NCBI RefSeq assembly: GCF_000959365.1
Contig: NZ_CP009556.1
Span: 1,674,001 to 1,738,000 of the forward strand
Direction: 5' to 3'
From: Burkholderia oklahomensis C6786
GTDB taxonomy: Bacteria > Pseudomonadota > Gammaproteobacteria > Burkholderiales > Burkholderiaceae
Length of the DNA: 64,000 bases
In this document: piece after piece, positions 28,452 through 37,884 of the stretch
Layout of the letters: every line of letters begins with the position of its first letter
Numbering within the stretch: position 1 is the first letter of the stretch
Program-made: the position numbers and the translations under genes
Notes under the pieces: generated by a model
What the model was told of the DNA's origin: nothing
Databases searched by the model: none
The model's input: only the letters and a program-made list of their open reading frames with translations

Positions 28452-30004
28452 GCGCGGTGCCGCTGTCGAACGCTGCGCCGGCGTCGGTGCCGCTGCGCGG
28501 CGCGAGGCTCGCGCTCCTGACGTTCGCGCTGTCGCTCGCGACCTTCATCGAGGTGCTGGACTCGACGGTGGCGAACGTGGCGGTGCCGGCGATCTCGGGG
28601 AGCCTGGGGGTGTCGAACAGCCAGGGCACGTGGGTGATCAGCTCGTACTCGGTGGCCGCGGCGATCGCGGTGCCGCTGACGGGCTGGCTCGCGCGGCGGG
28701 TGGGCGAGCGGAGGCTGTTCGTCGCGTCGGTGATCCTGTTCACGCTGACGTCGCTGTTGTGCGGGCTCGCGCGGGACCTGGAGATGCTGGTTGCGTGCCG
28801 GGCGCTGCAGGGGCTGTTCTCGGGGCCGATGGTGCCGCTGTCGCAGACGATCCTGATGCGGTCGTTCCCGCCGGCGAAGCGCACGCTCGCGCTCGCGCTG
28901 TGGGGGATGACGGTGCTGCTCGCGCCGATCTTCGGGCCGGTGGTGGGCGGCTGGCTGATCGACAACTTCTCGTGGCCGTGGATCTTCCTGATCAATTTGC
29001 CGATCGGGCTGTTCTCGTTCGCGGTGTGCGCGCTGCTGCTGAGCCCGGAGGCGCGGCGGGGCGAGGCGAGCCCGATCGACGTGCCGGGGATCGTGCTGCT
29101 GGTGATCGGGGTGGGGTCGCTGCAGGCGATGCTGGACCTGGGTCACGACCGGGGCTGGTTCGATTCGTCGCTGATCACGACGCTGGCGATCACGGCGGGG
29201 GTGTCGCTCACGTCGCTGCTGATCTGGGAGGCGGGGGAGGCGCATCCGGTGGTGGACCTGAGCCTGTTCCGGGAGCGGACCTTCACGTTCTGCGTGGTGA
29301 TCATCTCGCTGGGGATGATGAGTTTCTCGGTGGTGGGGGTGGTGTTTCCGCTGTGGCTGCAGGCGGTGATGGGATACACGGCCTACCAGGCGGGGCTGGC
29401 GACGGCGTCGATGGGGGTGCTGGCGCTGGTGTTCTCGATCCTGGTGGGGGTGTACGCGAGCCGGGTGGACGCGCGGGTGCTGGTGACGTTCGGGTTTGGG
29501 GTGTTCGCGGGGGTGATGTGGTGGAGCACGCACTTCACGCTGACGATGACGTTCGCGCAGGTGGTGACGCCGCGGCTGATCCAGGGGGTGGGGCTGCCGT
29601 GCTTCTTCATTCCGCTGACGGCGGCGACGCTGTCGCGGGTGCCGGACGAGAAGCTGGCGGCGGCGTCGAGCCTGTCGAACTTCCTGAGGACGCTGTCGGC
29701 GGCGTTCGGGACGGCGCTGAGCGTGACGTGGTGGGACAACCGTGCGACGTACCACTACGCGGTGGTGTCGCAGTCGGTGACGCGGGCGTCGGAGAACACG
29801 CAGCGGTACGTGGACGCGCTGCACGCGATGGGGATGCACGGGGCGCGGGAGCTGAGCTCGCTGCACCAGGTGGTGCGGCAGCAGGCGTACATGATGGCGA
29901 CGAACGACATGTTCTACATGGCGAGCGGGACGTGCCTGCTGCTGGCGGGGCTGATGTGGCTGACGCGGCCGAAGCGGGGGGCGGCGGCGACGCTGGGGCA
30001 TTGA
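28448..30004 (+). CDS. DHA2-family MFS efflux pump (EmrB-like) in the rhl operon
   Basis: 518 residues with 14 predicted membrane helices, as in EmrB/QacA drug:H+ antiporters. Signatures: LATFIEVLDSTVANVAVPAI in helix 1 (motif D1), LARRVGERRLF (motif A) and GPMVPLSQTILMRSFP. It overlaps rhlB by 4 bp and is followed by rhlC, an outer-membrane factor and an EmrA-like adaptor, so the operon encodes a whole tripartite pump. Likely exports rhamnolipids or protects from them; substrate not shown by sequence. Codon choice is dominated by GGG, GTG and CTG, unlike genes outside the operon. Confidence 0.92.
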   Translation: MSAVPLSNAAPASVPLRGARLALLTFALSLATFIEVLDSTVANVAVPAISGSLGVSNSQGTWVISSYSVAAAIAVPLTGWLARRVGERRLFVASVILFTLTSLLCGLARDLEMLVACRALQGLFSGPMVPLSQTILMRSFPPAKRTLALALWGMTVLLAPIFGPVVGGWLIDNFSWPWIFLINLPIGLFSFAVCALLLSPEARRGEASPIDVPGIVLLVIGVGSLQAMLDLGHDRGWFDSSLITTLAITAGVSLTSLLIWEAGEAHPVVDLSLFRERTFTFCVVIISLGMMSFSVVGVVFPLWLQAVMGYTAYQAGLATASMGVLALVFSILVGVYASRVDARVLVTFGFGVFAGVMWWSTHFTLTMTFAQVVTPRLIQGVGLPCFFIPLTAATLSRVPDEKLAAASSLSNFLRTLSAAFGTALSVTWWDNRATYHYAVVSQSVTRASENTQRYVDALHAMGMHGARELSSLHQVVRQQAYMMATNDMFYMASGTCLLLAGLMWLTRPKRGAAATLGH

Positions 30005-30159
30005 GGCGGTGTGGCCGCCCGCGTGCGTGCGGCCGCGATCGGCCGCTCTCCCCCTGGTTTGCCGAAGACGAAGACGAAGGGCGATGCATCGAAGTCCTGA
30101 CGACTGGGGGCATCGATGCGGCGACGAAGCGACAACCTCGAACCACCGAAGGAAGCACG

Positions 30160-31239
30160 ATGACGACCTTGGGCGCGCTGGTGATTCTGTATTACCCGAC
30201 GGACGAGCAGCTATCGGGCCTGGCGGCGCTCGCGCGCGACAGCGACGCGCTCGCGGTGGTCGACAACACGCCGCAGGAGCACGCGCTCGCGCGCGAGCGG
30301 GTGCGCGCGCTGCCGTCGCGGGCGAACGTCGTGTGGCGGCACCACGGCAACCGCGGCGGGGTGGCGGGCGCGTACAACGCGGGGCTGTCGGCGCTGTTCG
30401 CGCAGGGCATCGACGCGGTCGCGCTGTTCGACCAGGATTCGACGGTGCCGGCGACGTTCGTGGCGCGGATGCGCGACACGTGCGCGCGACTGGGCGCGGG
30501 CGCGTTCATCGCGGGGCCGCGGATCTACGACGCGAACGATCGGCGGTTCCTGCCGGAGCTGATGACGAGCGGCGTGATGGTGCATCGGGTGCGGGTGGAA
30601 GGCGAGACGGCACCGCAGCGCTGCGCGTTCCTGATCTCGTCGGGCAGCGTGATCTCGCGGGCGGCCTATGCGGCGCTGGGGCGGTTCGACGAGGCGCTGT
30701 TCATCGACCACGTCGACACCGAGTATTGCCTGCGGGCGCTGGCGCGCAACGTGCCGCTGTACGTGGTGCCGTCGCTCGTGCTGACGCACCGGATCGGCGC
30801 GCGCCGGCGGCACCGGGTGGGGCCGTTCGAGCTGACCGCGATGCATCATTCGTGGCAGCGGCGGTATTACGGCGCGCGCAACGCGATGCATCTGGGGCTG
30901 CAGTACGGCTTGCGGTTTCCGGTCGCGCTGGTGCCGAATCTGCTGACGGTGTGGCAGGTGATCCAGGTGGTGCTGTGCGAGCGGGAGAAGGGCGCGAAGC
31001 TGCGCGGGATCGCGCTGGGCGTGCTCGACGGATTGTTCGGCCGCTTGGGCTCGATCGAGGCGGCGCGCTCGGGCGGGGCGGCTGGGTCGCCCGTGCGGCA
31101 ACGCGGGGCGGGTCAACCGGAATCGTCAAGCAGCCCGAACGAACCTCGCCGCGACGTGATGCCTGACGCCTTGCGTCACGAGGGTGAGATCACGGCGAGA
31201 CAACCTTGGAATCCGGCTGTCGATGAAACCGGACGGTAG
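30160..31239 (+). CDS. rhlC: Rhamnosyltransferase 2 RhlC
   Basis: 359 residues, GT2 (GT-A) glycosyltransferase that adds the second rhamnose to form di-rhamnolipid. The donor/metal motifs are VVDNTPQE, ALFDQDSTVPATF and FIDHVDTEYCLRA, followed by the family HRIGARRRHRVGPFELTAMH. AAGGA precedes the ATG. The last 50 residues (from about 310) are a low-complexity Ser/Pro/Arg tail beyond the Pseudomonas protein's end. Lies 155 bp after the efflux gene. Confidence 0.94.
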   Translation: MTTLGALVILYYPTDEQLSGLAALARDSDALAVVDNTPQEHALARERVRALPSRANVVWRHHGNRGGVAGAYNAGLSALFAQGIDAVALFDQDSTVPATFVARMRDTCARLGAGAFIAGPRIYDANDRRFLPELMTSGVMVHRVRVEGETAPQRCAFLISSGSVISRAAYAALGRFDEALFIDHVDTEYCLRALARNVPLYVVPSLVLTHRIGARRRHRVGPFELTAMHHSWQRRYYGARNAMHLGLQYGLRFPVALVPNLLTVWQVIQVVLCEREKGAKLRGIALGVLDGLFGRLGSIEAARSGGAAGSPVRQRGAGQPESSSSPNEPRRDVMPDALRHEGEITARQPWNPAVDETGR

Positions 31240-31320
31240 GCGGATGATCTGTCGAACTTGACGCACGCAACGCTACATCATGACAAACGACCCGGCGCGC
31301 ATGAAGGACACCCGACGCGG

Positions 31321-32874
31321 ATGAATCAGGAAGCAACGAGAACGGCAGTCGGACGTGGGGCGCGCTGGCTCGCGCTCGCGACACTCGCATGGACGCTCGC
31401 CGGCTGCGTGCCGTCGGGCTTCAAGCCGACGCTCGCGCCGCGCGAGCTTGACGGCGACGCGCTCGCGCAGACGACGGGCGGCGCCACGCACGGCGCCTGG
31501 CCGAGCCCGGACTGGGTCAGGCAGTTCGGCGATCCGCAGCTCGACACGCTGGTCGGCGAAGCGCTGCAGCGCAACCCGACGCTGCAGGCCGCGCAGGCGC
31601 GGATCGGCGTCGCGCAGTCGCAGCTGCAGCAGTTCGAATCGCTGACGGGCCTGACGGCGACGGCGGGCGCGTCGCTGAGCAAGGCGCACCTGCCGCGCTC
31701 GGGCGGCACCGTGAACACGGTGGTGAACGGCTTCCCGGTGTCGGTGCCGCTCGTCGGCGAATCGGTGATGTCGTCGTCGTCGCTGTTCGTCGGGCTGAAC
31801 TACCAGATGGACCTGTGGGGCAAGAACGCGGCGGCGACGCGCGGCTTGATGTCGATGCGCGACGCGGCGCGGGTCGAGGCGGAGCAGGCGCGGCTCACGC
31901 TGTCGGTGGCGATGGTGACGCTGTACGGCGAGCTGGACCGCGCCTACGCGCTGCGCGACCTGCTGCAGCAGAAGCGCCGGTCGAGCGAGCAGGTCGAGAC
32001 GGTGCTGCGCGAGCGCGCGGCGCGCGGGATCGACAACGGCTACGACGCCGACGACGCGGCGCTCAAGCGCAGCAAGCTGCTCGAGCAGATCGCGCTGACC
32101 GGCGAGCAGATCCAGCTGCTGAAGCTGCAACTGGGGGGGCTGACGGGTCGCGGGCCGGAGCGGGGGCTGTCGCTCGCGCGGCCGAAGCTCGCGCCGCTCG
32201 CCGACGCGCCGCTGCCGGCGCGGCTGCCGGCGGAGCTGCTGGGGCGGCGGCCGGACATCGTCGCGGCGCGGCTGCGGGTGGAATCGGCGTACGCGGCGAT
32301 CGACGGCACGCGCGCGTCGTTCTACCCGGACGTGAACCTGGCGGCGCTGGGCGGGCTGTTCGCGCTGACGCCGGCGTCGCTGTTCTCGCGGGACGCGCTG
32401 GGCGGCTCGATCGGGCCGGCGCTGTCGCTGCCGGTCTTCGATCGCGGCCGGCTGAAGGCGAAGCTGGGGGGCGACGTGGCGAACGCGGACGTGGCGCTGG
32501 CGCTGTACAACCAGACGGTGGATGCGGCGCTGGGCGAGGTGGCGCGGCAGTTGACGTCGCTGTCGACGGTCGATGCGCTGCTGAAGGAGCAGCAGCAGGC
32601 GGTGCGCTCGGCGCAGCGGATGGTGGCGCTGGCGGAGGACCGGCACCGGCGGGGGATGGGGATGCAGAAGGACGTGAACCTGGCGAGGCTGACGCTGCTG
32701 GACGAGCGGTCGCACGCGATCGAGCTGCAGGCGCGTCGGCGGACGCTGCGGGTGGGGCTGATCGGTGCGCTGGGCGGGGGCTTCGACGGACGGCAGGCGA
32801 GCGGCGCGCCGCTCGCGCAGGCGGGCAAGCCGTTCGCGGCGGCGCCGCGGCCGGCCGAGACGCCGCATGATTGA
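31321..32874 (+). CDS. RND/MFS-type outer-membrane factor lipoprotein (NodT/OprM family)
   Basis: 517 residues. A lipoprotein signal ends LATLAWTLAGC (lipid-modified Cys about residue 25). The mature part has the two TolC-like repeats: DPQLDTLVGEALQRNPTLQAAQARI in the first, and GRRPDIVAARLRVESAYAAI in the second, typical of NodT. It should form the outer-membrane channel of the pump with the EmrB- and EmrA-like neighbours. The frame is open to 31258, but the ATG at 31321 starts a normal signal peptide. The last bases overlap the next start. Confidence 0.93.
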   Translation: MNQEATRTAVGRGARWLALATLAWTLAGCVPSGFKPTLAPRELDGDALAQTTGGATHGAWPSPDWVRQFGDPQLDTLVGEALQRNPTLQAAQARIGVAQSQLQQFESLTGLTATAGASLSKAHLPRSGGTVNTVVNGFPVSVPLVGESVMSSSSLFVGLNYQMDLWGKNAAATRGLMSMRDAARVEAEQARLTLSVAMVTLYGELDRAYALRDLLQQKRRSSEQVETVLRERAARGIDNGYDADDAALKRSKLLEQIALTGEQIQLLKLQLGGLTGRGPERGLSLARPKLAPLADAPLPARLPAELLGRRPDIVAARLRVESAYAAIDGTRASFYPDVNLAALGGLFALTPASLFSRDALGGSIGPALSLPVFDRGRLKAKLGGDVANADVALALYNQTVDAALGEVARQLTSLSTVDALLKEQQQAVRSAQRMVALAEDRHRRGMGMQKDVNLARLTLLDERSHAIELQARRRTLRVGLIGALGGGFDGRQASGAPLAQAGKPFAAAPRPAETPHD

Positions 32875-34390
32875 TCGAGCCGGCGAATGGCCGCGCGCAT
32901 GCGACCAAGCTGACGACCCGGTCGACGAGCGAGCCGGCCGAGGCAAGCGCGCCGCGCACACGACCCCGTCAAACCCGAACCCATCGAACGCCACTTCCAT
33001 CGTGCACCCGAGAGAATCGACCGACACCGTTACCGAGCATGCGAGCGCATCGGGCAAGACCGCCGTCGCGCCCGAGCCCACCTGGCCGCCGCATCATGGC
33101 GCCACCGACACCACGCACGCGAAGACCTTGAACGATACCGCCACCGACCCCCTGCGCGCGAAGACGCAAAACGACACGGCGAGCGCCGACGGCTCGCCCG
33201 CGAAGCATCCGGCCGCGGACGGACCGTCCGCCCGCCCCGAAGACGCCGCGTCCCTCGCCGCCCGCCGCGCGACGCGCCGCCGCCGCTTCACGGTGCTGTT
33301 CGGACTGCTGGCGATCGTGGCGCTGGCGGCGGGGCTTTACTGGTTCCTCGTCGGCCGCTACAGCGAGGAGACCGACGACGCGTACGTCGCCGGCAACATC
33401 GTGCAGATCGCCGCGCAGATCCAGGGGACGGTGACGGACATCCGGGTGACGGACACGCAGCAGGTGAAGGCGGGCCAGGTGCTGGCGAAGCTGGACGACG
33501 CGGACGCGTCGGCGACGTTCGAGCAGGCGCAGGCGCAGCTCGCGCAGGCGGTGCGGCAGGTCGCGAACACGCGGATCTCGATGGGGATGTACGAGGAGAC
33601 GGTGAAGGCGCGGGAGGCGGACCTGAAGCTCGCGCAGCAGGCGTATCGGGCGCGGGCGGGGGCGTCGGTGGAGGTGGTGGCGCCGGAGGAGCTGGTGCGG
33701 GCGAAGTCGAACCTGGCGAACGCGCAGGCGGCGCTGGCGAGCGCGCGGGCGCAGCGGGACGCGGCGCGCGCGCTGGGCAGCGAGCGGCCGGTGGAGCAGA
33801 ACCCGTCGGTGCAGCAGGCGGCCGCGCAGTACAAGCTCGCGTACCGGAACCTGAAGCGGACGACGATCGTGTCGCCGGTGGACGGCACGGTGGGGCAGCG
33901 GTCGGTGCAGATCGGCCAGCAGGTGGGGCCGGGCGTGCCGCTGATGTCGGTGGTGCAGTTGCGGCAGGTGTGGGTGGAGGCGAACTTCAAGGAAGGGCAG
34001 ATCCGCCACATGCGGGTCGGGCAGCCGGTGCGGCTGGAATCGGACCTGTACGGCTCGCGGGTGACGTATCACGGTCGGGTGGAGGGCTTCTCGGCGGGGA
34101 CGGGGAGCGCGTTCTCGATGCTGCCGTCGCAGAACGCGGCGGGGAACTGGATCAAGGTGGTGCAGCGGGTGCCGGTGGTGATCTCGCTGGAGGCGTCGGA
34201 ATTGACGGCGCATCCGCTGCGGGTGGGGCTGTCGATGCGGGCGACCGTGGAGACGAAGGCGCGCGGGGGGCATTTGCTGGACGGCGAAGCGCCGCTGCCG
34301 GGGCTGCGCACGCGGGTGCACGACGGCGATGCGGAGGAGGCCGATGCGGCCGCCGACGCGGTGATTCGGGCGAACGACGGCGGGAAGTGA
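32867..34390 (+). CDS. EmrA-like membrane-fusion adaptor of the rhl efflux system
   Basis: 507 residues. One membrane segment near 140-160 (FTVLFGLLAIVALAAGLYWF) follows an unusually long N-terminal cytoplasmic extension rich in Thr/Ala/Asp. Then come YSEETDDAYVAGNIVQIAAQ, the lipoyl-like half-motifs and an alpha hairpin, as in HlyD/EmrA adaptors, ending with PVVISLEASELTAHPLRVGLSM. The ATG at 32867 overlaps the upstream gene stop; GTG at 33002 would remove 45 residues of the extension and is a plausible alternative. It links pump and outer-membrane channel. Confidence 0.9.
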   Translation: MIDRAGEWPRACDQADDPVDERAGRGKRAAHTTPSNPNPSNATSIVHPRESTDTVTEHASASGKTAVAPEPTWPPHHGATDTTHAKTLNDTATDPLRAKTQNDTASADGSPAKHPAADGPSARPEDAASLAARRATRRRRFTVLFGLLAIVALAAGLYWFLVGRYSEETDDAYVAGNIVQIAAQIQGTVTDIRVTDTQQVKAGQVLAKLDDADASATFEQAQAQLAQAVRQVANTRISMGMYEETVKAREADLKLAQQAYRARAGASVEVVAPEELVRAKSNLANAQAALASARAQRDAARALGSERPVEQNPSVQQAAAQYKLAYRNLKRTTIVSPVDGTVGQRSVQIGQQVGPGVPLMSVVQLRQVWVEANFKEGQIRHMRVGQPVRLESDLYGSRVTYHGRVEGFSAGTGSAFSMLPSQNAAGNWIKVVQRVPVVISLEASELTAHPLRVGLSMRATVETKARGGHLLDGEAPLPGLRTRVHDGDAEEADAAADAVIRANDGGK

Positions 34391-34859
34391 GCGGGCGTCG
34401 GCGGGAGGTTGATCGATCAGGCGCGCGACGGCTTCGCGCCGGTCGTATCGCCGGGATGCCCACGGTTCCGCCGGATCGGCGTGCTGCCAGGATCGGCGTG
34501 CGACGTGGCGCGATCGGATGGGGGATGTCATGTACCACCAGCGATTGCTTTGCCGAGCGACGCAGGCTCACGGCAACGTCGAGTGGCTCACCACGGCGAG
34601 ATTCTCGTCGAGTGCGATCGCCTGATTGGCCGATGCAGAGCCGCAACGATAATTTCGCCGACCGCGATCGACGAATGCGTTTCGCGAACAACGCAGAGAG
34701 GTGGGCGATAAAGCGGCGATTCCCGCAAACAGCGACGAGCGACGAAATTTCGTTCGTGTCGGCAAGACTTCTGCATGCGGACGACAACCCCGAATTGCCT
34801 CTCGCGATGAGCGGCGAGACGGGCGGGCATCACGCAGCCGCCCGTCTTCTCACGGCGAT
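34391..34859. other. 469-bp intergenic region
   Basis: Between the rhl operon end and a convergent peptidase gene. No gene, clear terminator or repeat found. Confidence 0.5.
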
Positions 34860-36959
34860 TTACCCGCGTCCGTCGTCCGCGCCGCGCGACGACAAATGAT
34901 TCCACAGGAATACAAATCCGATCGCCTCGTGTTCGGCCGTGTCGATTGCGTCGGCGCTGCCGTGACCGCCATCGGTTTTCTCGAGCAGCCATACGTTCCG
35001 ATGCTCCTGCGCCTGCATGCGCGCCACCATCTTTCGTGCATGCGCGGGATGCACGCGATCGTCGCTCGTCGACGTCGTGAAGAGCGCCGGCGGATAGGCG
35101 ACGTCGCGCGTCACCTGGTGATACGGCGAATAAGATGCGAGCGTTTTCGCATGCGCCGGATCGTCAGGATCGCCAAATTCGTCGAGCCACGACGCGCCCG
35201 CGTGCAGCAGCGGGTAGCGTTGCATGTCGAGCAGCGGTACTTCACTGACCACCGCGCCGAACAGGTCCGGGCGCTGGATCATGCATGCCGCGACCAGCAG
35301 TCCGCCGTTGCTGCCGCCACGGATGCCGAGTTGCGCGGCAGTCGTCACGCCGTCCGCAACGAGCTTTTCCGCGACGGCGATGAAATCGTCGAACGAGCGT
35401 TGACGGTCCGCTTGCCGCGCCGCTTCGTGCCATCGCGTGCCGAACTCGCCGCCGCCGCGAATATGGGCGAAGACCGCGATGCCGCCTTTTTCGAGCCAGC
35501 CGATGCCGAGCAGCGGATCGTAGTCGGGCGTGAGCGGAATCGCGAAGCCGCCATAGCCGTTCAACAAGCACGGACGGGGCGATCGCTCTGCAGCGTCCAA
35601 CACGTCGCGCGGGCCGACCAGCGTATAGGGCACCAGCGTGCCGTCGCGCGAGCGCGCATGTTCGCGCCGCACCGTCAGCGCGGCGGCGTCGAATTGCGTC
35701 GGCCATCGATCGAGGAGCGTCCACGCCGACAGGTCGTCGGCCGCGAGATCGGCAAGCGAATACTCGGGCGGCGTCAGGTAATCGCCGACGCTCACGTACA
35801 CTTCATCGTCGAACGTCGGTTCGACCGGCGACACGTCGACTTGCGCGAGTCCGCGCGCCGGGAACGGGCGCGCACGCCAGCTCCATGCGCCGTCGACTTG
35901 CCGCTCGGGCTGCCAGAGCATCGTGCGTGTGAGCACGTCGTCGAGCCACGACACCAGCAGAAAACGGCGGGTATGCGTCCAGCCGCAGGCGGACGTGCGA
36001 TCGTTCGGCTCGAACAGCGTCGCGAAGGCGCGGTCGCCGGCGACGAACGCATCTTCGCGGATCGCGAGCAGGCTGCCGCCCGCGTAGCGAGCGCCATCGC
36101 AATTCCAGTCGAGCCTCGGCTGGAGCAGCAGCCATCCGCTCCAGTAGCCGACTTCGACGTGCGCCGGCACGTCGAAGCGAATCCACGCGCCGTTTTCGTC
36201 GCGGCGATACGTGTTCGCGTCATAGAAGTTGATCGCCTGCTCGATCGCATGATGACGATCGATCGGATCATATTGCGCGTCGACGGAGATGTCGCCGCGC
36301 GCGCCGCGAAACACGACGGGCGCATCGGATAGCGGCGTGCCGCGCGTCCAGCGCCTGACTTCGCGCGGATAGCCGGAACGCGTGACGGTCGCGCCGCCAT
36401 TGTCCCAGCCGACATAGAGGGTGTCGCGATCGATCCATTCGATCGAATGCTTGCCGGCCGCCTCGATCGAGAAGCCGTCGTCGATGAACCGGCATTGCTC
36501 GATGTCGAATTCGCGCACGACGACCGCATCGGCGCCGCCGTCGGACAGCACGATCAGTGCGCGGTCGCCGTCCGGCTCGAGGATGAGCTGATCGTCGAAC
36601 ACCCATTGGACGTCTTCCGCTTCGCCGAGCGCGTCGAGATCGATGAGCGTCTGCCACTCGGGGCGGCCGCTGCGCCAGCTCGCCCACGACGTGCGACGCC
36701 ACAGGCCTTTCGGATGGCGCTCGTCCTGCCATACGTCGTAGGCCCAGTGCTGCCAGCGTTGCGGGATCACCGGCCGCTCGCGCGGCAACAGCGCTTTCGT
36801 GAAGCGGTCGACCAGCTCGCGATAGCGCGCGTCGTTCAGCCATCGAGCGTCGCGCGTGCGGGCGTTCTGCGCGTCGACCCAGTCGATGCTCGCGGGGTTG
36901 TCCAGTTCTTCGAGGAAGCGATACGGATCGGCCTGTTCGGGCCAGAAAGCATGTGGCAT
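34860..36959 (-). CDS. Prolyl oligopeptidase family serine peptidase (S9A)
   Basis: 699 residues. N-terminal beta-propeller-like region (about 60-430), then the catalytic alpha/beta-hydrolase domain. Nucleophile Ser lies in GIRGGSNGGLLVA, Asp in TSTSDDRVHPAHA and His in KTDGGHGSADA. YGGFAIPLTPDYDP precedes it as in the family. The protein cleaves short peptides after proline. No signal peptide from the chosen MPHAF start, so probably cytosolic; the frame is open 31 codons further upstream. Confidence 0.92.
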   Translation of the reverse strand: MPHAFWPEQADPYRFLEELDNPASIDWVDAQNARTRDARWLNDARYRELVDRFTKALLPRERPVIPQRWQHWAYDVWQDERHPKGLWRRTSWASWRSGRPEWQTLIDLDALGEAEDVQWVFDDQLILEPDGDRALIVLSDGGADAVVVREFDIEQCRFIDDGFSIEAAGKHSIEWIDRDTLYVGWDNGGATVTRSGYPREVRRWTRGTPLSDAPVVFRGARGDISVDAQYDPIDRHHAIEQAINFYDANTYRRDENGAWIRFDVPAHVEVGYWSGWLLLQPRLDWNCDGARYAGGSLLAIREDAFVAGDRAFATLFEPNDRTSACGWTHTRRFLLVSWLDDVLTRTMLWQPERQVDGAWSWRARPFPARGLAQVDVSPVEPTFDDEVYVSVGDYLTPPEYSLADLAADDLSAWTLLDRWPTQFDAAALTVRREHARSRDGTLVPYTLVGPRDVLDAAERSPRPCLLNGYGGFAIPLTPDYDPLLGIGWLEKGGIAVFAHIRGGGEFGTRWHEAARQADRQRSFDDFIAVAEKLVADGVTTAAQLGIRGGSNGGLLVAACMIQRPDLFGAVVSEVPLLDMQRYPLLHAGASWLDEFGDPDDPAHAKTLASYSPYHQVTRDVAYPPALFTTSTSDDRVHPAHARKMVARMQAQEHRNVWLLEKTDGGHGSADAIDTAEHEAIGFVFLWNHLSSRGADDGRG

Positions 36960-37334
36960 GGAGAGTTCATGAGAGGCGGTGCGCGTAATGGTAGCGTAAG
37001 CCGAAGTGTGCCCGCTCGTCGATTCCGGAACGGGCGATGCCCGGCTGTCCATTGTCGAGGTTCGCCGCCAGGCAGTGCTGGCGCTTCACGCGCACGCTTT
37101 CGTCATACATGACCATCCCGAATGGCGGCGTCGCGCACGCTTCGCTTCCCGCCCAAACCCGTTCGCCTTCCTGACTATCGCTCTCATGCGCGACCTCATT
37201 TCGAAATGAAAAATAATTGGTTCGGCTTTTTCGGCGCTTCTTCCATAGTGGATCCCTGATGGCTATAGACGGCGCTCGCCGTCGAGCCTGGCCCATGTCT
37301 CGCGCGCGATGCGCGATATCCATAAGGAGACGCC
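36960..37334. other. 375-bp divergent region upstream of the sulfur locus
   Basis: No gene. It carries an AT-rich patch around 37200-37255 and, at 37262-37271, GCTATAGACG, a motif that recurs inverted upstream of the encapsulin gene. AAGGAGA stands just before the rhodanese start. Confidence 0.55.
37262..37271 (-). promoter_or_regulatory. CTATAG-containing motif upstream of the rhodanese-epsC-xre operon
   Basis: GCTATAGACG here is the exact reverse complement of CGTCTATAGC at 39194-39203, upstream of the encapsulin gene. The shared element is a candidate operator for the XRE regulator encoded between the two units or for a sulfur regulator; it could instead be a shared -10 element. Confidence 0.4.
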
Positions 37335-37802
37335 ATGACGATTGAACTCGAAGCACGCTCCACTCATGCCGTGCTCGAAGCGGCGCGCGAAGCCGCGCGC
37401 TCGGCGGGACTGCCGTACGCGGGCGGCGTGTCGCCGCAGGACGCCTGGGCGCTCGTCGAGGCCGGCGACGCGCGGCTCGTCGACGTGCGCACGGCCGAGG
37501 AGCGTGCATTCGTCGGCCACGTGCCCGAGAGCCTGCACGTCGCGTGGGCGACGGGCACGAGCCTGACGCGCAATCCGCGCTTCGTGCGCGAGCTCGAAGC
37601 GAAAACGGGCAAGGATGCGGTCGTGCTGCTGTTGTGCCGCAGCGGCAACCGCTCGGCGCTCGCCGCCGAAGCCGCGGCGAAGGCGGGCTTTACGCAGGTT
37701 TTCAACGTGCTCGAAGGCTTCGAGGGCGATCTCGACGACGCCGGCCATCGCGGCGCGACCAACGGCTGGCGTCTGCACGGGCTTCCGTGGAAGCAGAGTT
37801 GA
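37335..37802 (+). CDS. Rhodanese-domain sulfurtransferase
   Basis: 155 residues, one rhodanese domain. The active loop is LLCRSGNRSA with Cys101; the six-residue loop fits sulfur rather than phosphate chemistry. The entry motif DVRTAEERAFVGHVPESLHV is intact. It carries sulfane sulfur as a Cys persulfide in the cytosol. Family 2A encapsulin loci frequently include a rhodanese together with serine acetyltransferase and cysteine desulfurase, as here. AAGGAGA precedes the start. 82 bp to the next gene, filled in part by a 10-bp repeat. Confidence 0.93.
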   Translation: MTIELEARSTHAVLEAAREAARSAGLPYAGGVSPQDAWALVEAGDARLVDVRTAEERAFVGHVPESLHVAWATGTSLTRNPRFVRELEAKTGKDAVVLLLCRSGNRSALAAEAAAKAGFTQVFNVLEGFEGDLDDAGHRGATNGWRLHGLPWKQS

Positions 37803-37839
37803 TTCATTCGACTCGGGCGGCGAAAGCGTCGAACAGCGA

Positions 37840-37879
37840 CAAGCAGCAACAAGCAGCAACAAGCAGCAACAAGGAGCGG
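37840..37879 (+). repeat. 10-bp tandem repeat running into the epsC ribosome site
   Basis: CAAGCAGCAA is repeated exactly three times (37840-37869). A fourth, changed copy (CAAGGAGCGG, 37870-37879) supplies the AAGGAG ribosome site of the next gene. Copy-number change would alter spacing between the rhodanese stop and the epsC start without altering any protein. Confidence 0.85.
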
Positions 37880-37884
37880 CAGCC

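Noticed and set aside
37840..37879. Short repeats considered as a CRISPR array
   Set aside because: Units are 10 bp and directly adjacent with no spacers; the same holds for the 49-bp array (1837-2173), which has no variable spacers and no cas genes nearby.
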